From Alphaproteobacteria bacterium (GTDB lineage: Bacteria > Myxococcota_A > UBA796 > GCA-2862545): DNA of 64,000 nt. Under the pieces are notes generated by a model. The model searched no databases, was not told where the DNA came from, and saw nothing but the letters and a program-made list of their open reading frames with translations. The stretch is taken from positions 62,001 to 126,000 of the forward strand of contig JACKEQ010000011.1 in assembly GCA_020632885.1 (NCBI GenBank), given 5' to 3'. How positions within the stretch are numbered: position 1 is the first letter of the stretch; each line of letters opens with the position of its first letter. Of the stretch, positions 60,001 through 64,000 are shown piece by piece. Position numbers and translations under genes: made by a program.

Positions 60001-62555
60001 CGATCACGCCCGACGGCGTCGGCGCCGTGTCCGTCGACCTGTTCGTCGTCTCCGACCTCGGGACCAGCGACGCCATCGCGCTCGCAGGCACAGCCGAGGC
60101 GCCACCGCCCCCCGAGATGCTGCTGACCGACGCGGGCAGCGGACCCGTGACGAGCGGTGTCTCCTGGCCGGGCCCGGCCCTCGAGGTGGGCAACGCGCAG
60201 ATCGTGACGTTCACCATCACCAACGCCGGGCTCGGCGACCTGCACCTCGGGACCGCGAGCCTGACGCTCACCAACCTCGAGAACACCGCCCAGGTCACGT
60301 ACCCCGCCACCGTCACGTCCGGTGGGAACGCGGTCCTCACGGCCCTCCTCACGGCTTCGGCGGTGGGCCCGTACACGCTCGTGGCCGACATCCCCACGGA
60401 CGACCCCGGCACGAACCCCTTCCAGCTCCGCATCGACGGGGTCGCCGATCTGCCGACGATCGATGTCTGCGGGCCCGTGGTGGGCGCCGAGGTCCTCGCG
60501 TCGGGCGGGAGGTACGCCATCACCTGTCCGGTCACCATCGACGACGGGTCGAGCCTCACCATCGAGGCCGGCGCGGACGTGTCCTTCGGCGCAGGTGGGC
60601 GCATCGAGGTCGGCCACAGCAGCACCGGGACGCTGGTGGTGCGTGCAGACCTCGACGATCTCGACCCCACCGACCCCGACGCGGACGTGTCCGTGGGTGC
60701 ATCGGGCAGCGCGGACCTCCAGGACGTCACCCTCACGGGCGTCCTCGTCTCGAGCTCCGGATCGCTCGACGCCGTGCGGGTCACGGTCGACTGCCAGGGG
60801 AGCCCGCAGGGCGTCCGTGTCACGACGGTGAGCCCGAGCGACGTCTCCCTCCAGGATGTCGACGTGGTGGGGTGCGACGACCCCGTGGAGACCGTGCCGA
60901 CCCAGCTCGGCAACTTCGACTCCACCCGGGTGACCGTCTCCGGCGGGCCGGACGACCGCATCGACGTGCAGGGCGGCTCGGTGACCGGCGACTTCGACGT
61001 CCCGCTGGCCTCCGTGCCCTTCCGGCTCCTTGCCGACCTCGTGTTCCCGGGCTCCTTCAGCCCCGTGCCCACGGTGACGGCGACCGGCGACGTCCAGCTC
61101 GACGGCTTCCGGTTCCGCGTGGGTACCTCGCAGCCGGTGCTCTTCTCGGGCACCGACCTCATGGTGGCCGGGCCGGGCTCCATGGACCTCGGGCTCTACG
61201 GCGACAGCACGCTCACCAACGTCGTCGTGGACGGCGCCACCGTGGCTTCCGACGGCGACGACGTCTTCGACACCGTCACCGTCTCCGGGTGCACCGGCAC
61301 CACCGGTCTCGCGCTCGGTGGGTCCGGCACGCGGTCCCTGGTGGACGTCTCGGTGACCGGATGCAGCGACGAGGGCCTGCGCATCGGGCCGAACGTGCAG
61401 CTCACGACCTTCACGGGCGTCGACCTGCAGGCCAACGGGGGAACGGCGCTCACCGCACCCGCCGACCTGCTCGCGATGATGGGCGGGGAGCTCACGGTCT
61501 CCGGGAACGGCTTCGACGGCGTGCAGATCGCGGGGGGCACGAGCCTGCGTCGGTCGGGCACCTGGCCGGACGTCACGGTGATGGTGCCCTCGGAGCTCGT
61601 GGCGGGCTTCGGGAGCACGAACCCCGTGCTGACCATCCCGTCGGACCTGGTGTTCGCGAGCGGCTCGCGGTTCCGGGTGGGCACGTCCAGCAATGCGACC
61701 GTCGACTTCACGGGGGCTTCGCTCACCGGCGCGTCGGCGGGCGACTGGCTGGGCCTGGAGGTCGGGTTCGCCGGCAGCTCGACGCTCACGGACTCCACGA
61801 TCGAGAACGCGACGACCGGGCTCACGAGCAGCGGCGGGCTGGTCGGGCTGACGCGGGTGTCGCTGCTGTCGAACACGGTGGCCGGGCTGTCGGCCTCGGG
61901 GTTCAACAACCGGGTCTCCATCGCCGAGAGCGTGTTCCAGGGCAACGGGGACGGTCTGCGGATGCTCTCCACACCCGTGTCCTTCGCCACCTCGGACAAC
62001 CAGTTCACCGGTCAGACCGGGTTCGGCGCGGTGGTGGTGGGCGAAGCGCTCGTCCCCATCGGCAACAGCAACTCCACGTTCAGCGGGAACGTCGGCGGGG
62101 GCGTGCACATCACGGGCGGCGCCGCCACGAACCTGGTGCTCGCGGACAACGGCCAGGCGTACGTGCTCACCGGGACCCTCTCGATCTCCGGCACGAGCAG
62201 CATCTCGGCGGACATCGACGTGAACCCTGGCGGCGGCATCGTGCAGACGTCGGGGAGCCTGATGATCGCGGACAGCGTCATCACGTCGAGCGCCTTCCCG
62301 GCGAGCCCGGGTGACTGGCTCGGGATCACGTTCGGCCCGTCCTGCACGGACGCCACGACGTCCATCACCAACTCGGTGGTGTCGTACGGCGGCGGGAACG
62401 GCTTCGGGAACCTGTACCTGAACGGGTGCGACGCGACCGTGACGGGGAACACGATCTTCCACAGCTCGACGTACGGGATCTACGTGAACGGCGCGTCGCC
62501 GGTGGTCTCGGGGAACTCCTTCGCGAACAACGCGAGCGGCGACACCTTCCCGTAG
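57060..62555 (+). CDS. Giant lipoprotein with ASH/anchor-type repeats and a beta-helix
   Basis: 1831 residues, ATG 57060. Leader MFFLSFLGC gives lipidated Cys9. Residues about 140-1130 hold alternating immunoglobulin-like modules: a short type ending SW.V...SNDPDENPYVFTVVP (four or five copies) and a longer type beginning GEPYDVDLTIENVGAGPATITGV (three copies), as in choice-of-anchor D/ASH repeats. Residues about 1140-1831 are a right-handed beta-helix (TLTNVVVDGATVASDGDDVF; SIAESVFQGNGDGLRML). Probably a cell-surface adhesin or matrix protein. The longest open frame on the opposite strand across this region is a shadow. Confidence 0.88.
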   Translation: MFFLSFLGCTPPEPILLVCFDSPVDCVRELSNGEVIELDVPVGVRAPHTIDLHIQGAPWGYDGLQVTRADGVVVDVEEPQDLVSIDAKGPQELARDGGSAFGLTPTGTRWSTELLVDAYPDASDGFRVLLTSGGAAEPEIGVTFGAEGTEVAVPDGGTVEVADLPIGQPASLSFFVTNEAVVGGSDLEVSDPTVTATGATGASGALTLTSLAPGMGDLLQVQFTPTSSDWSVDLSMVNSDADENPYDIRIVPAGHGTLVCDACVSPMDVTGAVAGELYALVLPIQNGGTGPLTVQGATVTNTDNLTPGAIDDPFVLAPGAVGEVIVRFTPDAAGSFSGSVTIDSDDPDPFTPVQVAGVAASTGTPDLDVQDGATSVPNGGTLQRSGGVGALVQVDLTLVNLGSADLAVSGATFTTTGTSQPQILTLDGDLPVNEATGPLSFTFTPSSSSWSVVASLASNDPDEDPYVFTVVPTAPGLLVVSAPAVLDGIVAGEPYDVDLTIENVGAGPATITGVTSANSINVAVTDPGTLSTTVPPNGTTVLPVTLTADGAGTLETDLYVLYDGETADAVHVIAVAAAGTAPNIRVFTSNGQEVPNGTLFQVPGASGQLVELFLNLDNDGDAPLNVSAVTFSQLNTSQPVLTSLDTPVDANSDGTLNFSFTPSDPSWSVTVTIASDDPDGNPYVFTIIPPATTDFVFTYADPVLVTDPLVAGEAAEVDLYVTNVGTGTGTITGVTTANAINGTVTDPGVLSVPVPAGQTAVIPVTLTPDAGGTVELDFFLLYDGGMGDAMHFIAFAESSPVPRLEVLDAEAGDLANGETVEVASTVGQVVAIDLSTHNVGFGELTISGVTFTPTNASAPVVDALDTVVQGGDAGTLELHFTPSASDWSVVVSIASNDTANNPFVVTYVPEPVGLLTYTTPDLTGLVAGEPYDVDLVVDNVGTGSATITGVTSANAQNVTVTDPGTLDVPVAAGSSTVVTVTITPDGVGAVSVDLFVVSDLGTSDAIALAGTAEAPPPPEMLLTDAGSGPVTSGVSWPGPALEVGNAQIVTFTITNAGLGDLHLGTASLTLTNLENTAQVTYPATVTSGGNAVLTALLTASAVGPYTLVADIPTDDPGTNPFQLRIDGVADLPTIDVCGPVVGAEVLASGGRYAITCPVTIDDGSSLTIEAGADVSFGAGGRIEVGHSSTGTLVVRADLDDLDPTDPDADVSVGASGSADLQDVTLTGVLVSSSGSLDAVRVTVDCQGSPQGVRVTTVSPSDVSLQDVDVVGCDDPVETVPTQLGNFDSTRVTVSGGPDDRIDVQGGSVTGDFDVPLASVPFRLLADLVFPGSFSPVPTVTATGDVQLDGFRFRVGTSQPVLFSGTDLMVAGPGSMDLGLYGDSTLTNVVVDGATVASDGDDVFDTVTVSGCTGTTGLALGGSGTRSLVDVSVTGCSDEGLRIGPNVQLTTFTGVDLQANGGTALTAPADLLAMMGGELTVSGNGFDGVQIAGGTSLRRSGTWPDVTVMVPSELVAGFGSTNPVLTIPSDLVFASGSRFRVGTSSNATVDFTGASLTGASAGDWLGLEVGFAGSSTLTDSTIENATTGLTSSGGLVGLTRVSLLSNTVAGLSASGFNNRVSIAESVFQGNGDGLRMLSTPVSFATSDNQFTGQTGFGAVVVGEALVPIGNSNSTFSGNVGGGVHITGGAATNLVLADNGQAYVLTGTLSISGTSSISADIDVNPGGGIVQTSGSLMIADSVITSSAFPASPGDWLGITFGPSCTDATTSITNSVVSYGGGNGFGNLYLNGCDATVTGNTIFHSSTYGIYVNGASPVVSGNSFANNASGDTFP
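57470..60460 (+). repeat. Internal ASH/anchor-domain coding repeats
   Basis: Two classes of module alternate about every 290-330 bases. Exact DNA matches occur inside them, for example GGCGAGCCCTACGACGTCGA near 58531 and again near 59840, which suggests recent duplication and would permit slippage or recombination. Confidence 0.7.
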
Positions 62556-62557
62556 GT

Positions 62558-63181
62558 CTACAGGGTCAGACGGCGCAGCCCGAGCCTCTCGAGGGCCGCC
62601 ACGTCCTCGGGGAGCAGGACGTTCCCCGTGACGTCCAGGCAGGCGAGTCCCCGAACCAGCGGGCTCTCCGCGAGCACGCGGCCCAGGCCCGGCCCGATCT
62701 GCCGCCAGGTCAGGTCCAGCTCGATCCGCGGCGCACCGCGCGGCACACGCACCCCGTCGGCCAGCGCGCGGTCGAGCACCTCCCGCACTCCCTCCAGCGT
62801 CCCCTGGAGCTCCACCTCCGCCCAGGTGGCCTCCAGCCGGTCGTGGGCCTCGTCCCACAGGCGGTCCTGCTCCTCGGGGTCCAGGAGGGGACGCACGGTG
62901 GGACCTCCGGGAGGACGCACCCAGCTGTCGCCGAGCGTGTGCACGTGCGCCTTCCAGCACGCGTCCGACCCCCAGGCCGCCTGGAAGGCCTCGTCAGCGT
63001 CCACCCGCTCCAGGTGGCCAGGGAGGTCCATGGCCATCAGCCGGTCGCGGGGGCCGTCCGCGGGGTCGACGCCACGGAACCACGCCAGGAGGTCGCGGCG
63101 CTCCATCCCGGGCGTCCAGCGCCAGTGACCGTAGCCGAGCTCCTCGACGACCAGCACCACGAGCTTCCCACCGCCTGCCAT
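62558..63181 (-). CDS. Hypothetical protein with leucine-rich end
   Basis: 207 residues from ATG 63181. The N-terminal part contains a Trp-rich segment (GHWRWTPGMERRDLLAWFRG), the middle is charged, and the C-terminus (GLACLDVTGNVLLPEDVAAL, then ERLGLRRLTL) resembles a single leucine-rich unit as in TIGR02996-associated proteins. No enzyme motif. The ribosome-binding site is weak; the start may depend on translation of the tiny frame immediately upstream. Confidence 0.6.
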   Translation of the reverse strand: MAGGGKLVVLVVEELGYGHWRWTPGMERRDLLAWFRGVDPADGPRDRLMAMDLPGHLERVDADEAFQAAWGSDACWKAHVHTLGDSWVRPPGGPTVRPLLDPEEQDRLWDEAHDRLEATWAEVELQGTLEGVREVLDRALADGVRVPRGAPRIELDLTWRQIGPGLGRVLAESPLVRGLACLDVTGNVLLPEDVAALERLGLRRLTL

Positions 63182-63183
63182 GG

Positions 63184-63246
63184 TCAGCGCGCGGTGGCCA
63201 GGTAGAGCTGGACCGAGTCGCGCCAGTTCGTGAGCGACCAGAGCAT
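63184..63246 (-). CDS. Candidate 20-residue small protein or leader peptide
   Basis: ATG 63246 is preceded by GGAGGCCAC, a better ribosome-binding site than that of the following gene, and the frame ends in TGA two bases before ATG 63181. The peptide starts MLWSLTNWRDSVQ and is amphipathic. It may be a leader for coupled translation or chance. Confidence 0.35.
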   Translation of the reverse strand: MLWSLTNWRDSVQLYLATAR

Positions 63247-63264
63247 GTGGCCTCCGCTTCTCGC

Positions 63265-63954
63265 CTATCGTCGCCGGTCCGCGGGCACACCCCGAGCCAC
63301 CCATCGCTCGAGGGCCCCGTTGCCCGTGCGCCAGCAGAATGCCCCGATGGCGGCGGCCTGCTGGGCGTCGAGCAGCGCCATCCGCTCGCGGTGCCAGGCC
63401 TCCGAGCCACCCTGCGGGTCGAGGGTGTACTCCAGGCTCTCGGTGAGCCAGGTGTCGGCGGGGTGGCCATCCGGCAGGTGGCGGACGGCGAACCGCATGA
63501 TGGCCGGCAGGTAGTACCGCATGCCCTGGGCATCGAGGTGGGGGAGGGCCCACTGGCAGGCGAGCAGGTAGCCGTCGTCGAGGTCCTGCCAGCGGCCCTC
63601 CGAGCCTTCGGCGTCGCGGGGAGCCTTCATGTAGCCGTCGGCCGCCTCGGCCTGCGCGAGGGTCCTGTGGTTCGTGTCCGGCGGGGGGACGCCGTCGAAG
63701 GCCTCCTCGATCCACGCGATGACCGCGAGGTCGATGGCCCGGAGGTGCTCCTCGGGCCATCCGGTCCCGGCGAGGGCGAGCAGCTGGCTCGTGGGCCGGT
63801 GCGCCAGCTCGAGGAGCGCGGGCGGTGCGACCGGGAGGAGGAGTCGTACGCGATGTCGCAGGTCGGCGTGGGTGGTGATGGCGTCGGCGGTGGGCTCGGG
63901 GAGCGCGCTCGTGTCGAGCCAGGCTTCGATGCGCTCGGCGATCAGGGCCGTCAT
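63265..63954 (-). CDS. Hypothetical protein (DUF6714-like)
   Basis: 229 residues from ATG 63954, near the window edge, so an earlier start cannot be excluded. LACQWALPHLDAQGMRYYLPAI-MRF resembles the core of DUF6714 proteins (an RYYLPA motif), a family without known function. The rest is helical. It ends 19 bases before the tiny frame and is probably in one operon with the following gene. The matching is from memory and tentative. Confidence 0.6.
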   Translation of the reverse strand: MTALIAERIEAWLDTSALPEPTADAITTHADLRHRVRLLLPVAPPALLELAHRPTSQLLALAGTGWPEEHLRAIDLAVIAWIEEAFDGVPPPDTNHRTLAQAEAADGYMKAPRDAEGSEGRWQDLDDGYLLACQWALPHLDAQGMRYYLPAIMRFAVRHLPDGHPADTWLTESLEYTLDPQGGSEAWHRERMALLDAQQAAAIGAFCWRTGNGALERWVARGVPADRRR

Positions 63955-64000
63955 GGCGTCGTCGTCATCGGGCGGCCATGCGGCGGCCGCGCGCTCGGCG

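Noticed and set aside
57024..62960. 1978-codon open frame on the minus strand
   Set aside because: It is antisense to the giant lipoprotein; its translation is His/Arg/Gly-rich without domains, a usual product of high-GC codon bias.
1..64000. tRNA, rRNA or insertion sequence
   Set aside because: No cloverleaf with a TTCRA loop, rRNA core segment, transposase motif or flanking inverted repeats was recognised.

Overview
The window is very GC-rich bacterial DNA (about 70% by eye) with compact gene packing: 53 calls for intact or partial protein genes, one decayed kinase remnant, and no gene-free stretch longer than about 235 bases (37585-37819). The source is almost certainly a member of the Myxococcota (former Deltaproteobacteria). 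The support is a canonical MYXO-CTERM tail on the metalloprotease at 20857-22203, a repeat-companion (TIGR02996-type) domain at 11855-13243, MopE-like metal-binding repeats, many Ser/Thr- and His-kinase genes and a large set of secreted lipoproteins. No rRNA, tRNA, CRISPR array, insertion sequence or prophage was seen. It reads as ordinary chromosome rich in cell-envelope genes.

Layout. 1-4.8 kb: end of an unknown gene, a lipoprotein with 14 MopE-type repeats and a beta-helix, and a DUF481-like outer-membrane barrel. 4.8-10.2 kb: secreted protein, methyltransferase, CXXCH lipoprotein, membrane histidine kinase, Omp85-type barrel. 10.2-15 kb: Rieske oxygenase with a coupled TetR regulator, divergent from a TIGR02996 protein, a MATE exporter and a VOC protein. 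15-19.4 kb: TolB-like propeller lipoprotein and a three-module M1-like/M28/PDZ peptidase. 19.5-25.5 kb: subtilase, then a Fur-controlled operon of TonB-dependent receptor, two HmuY-type haem-binding proteins and a MYXO-CTERM metalloprotease. 25.5-28.2 kb: sulfur-transfer operon (SQR-like flavoprotein, DUF1641-TusE fusion, DsrE2-like protein). 28.3-32.3 kb: a translationally coupled operon of a lipoprotein, two paralogous zinc-ribbon membrane proteins and a histidine kinase. 32.3-37.6 kb: lipoproteins, a JmjC/cupin hydroxylase, an LCM-type methyltransferase, a Coq4-family protein and unknowns. 37.8-39.6 kb: proS. 39.5-46.9 kb: ankyrin/SMI1 protein, Ser/Thr kinase operon with thioredoxin-like lipoprotein and outer-membrane protein, Asp-box and DUF1554 lipoproteins. 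46.9-50.3 kb: aldo-keto reductase, membrane proteins, receiver-domain protein. 50.3-62.6 kb: a CtpI-like P-type ATPase with a second, dead ATPase half, a tail-fibre-like repeat protein and a 1831-residue ASH/beta-helix lipoprotein. 62.6-64 kb: unknowns.

Recurring themes are stop-start overlaps (TGATG, ATGA, GTGA and, unusually, CTGA) that couple translation, and TAnnnT hexamers 14-21 bases before many start codons that probably mark -10 elements. The most coherent systems are the Fur-box haem-capture operon, the sulfur-relay operon with a structured leader, the zinc-ribbon/histidine-kinase operon, and the two genes that appear to start with CTG.
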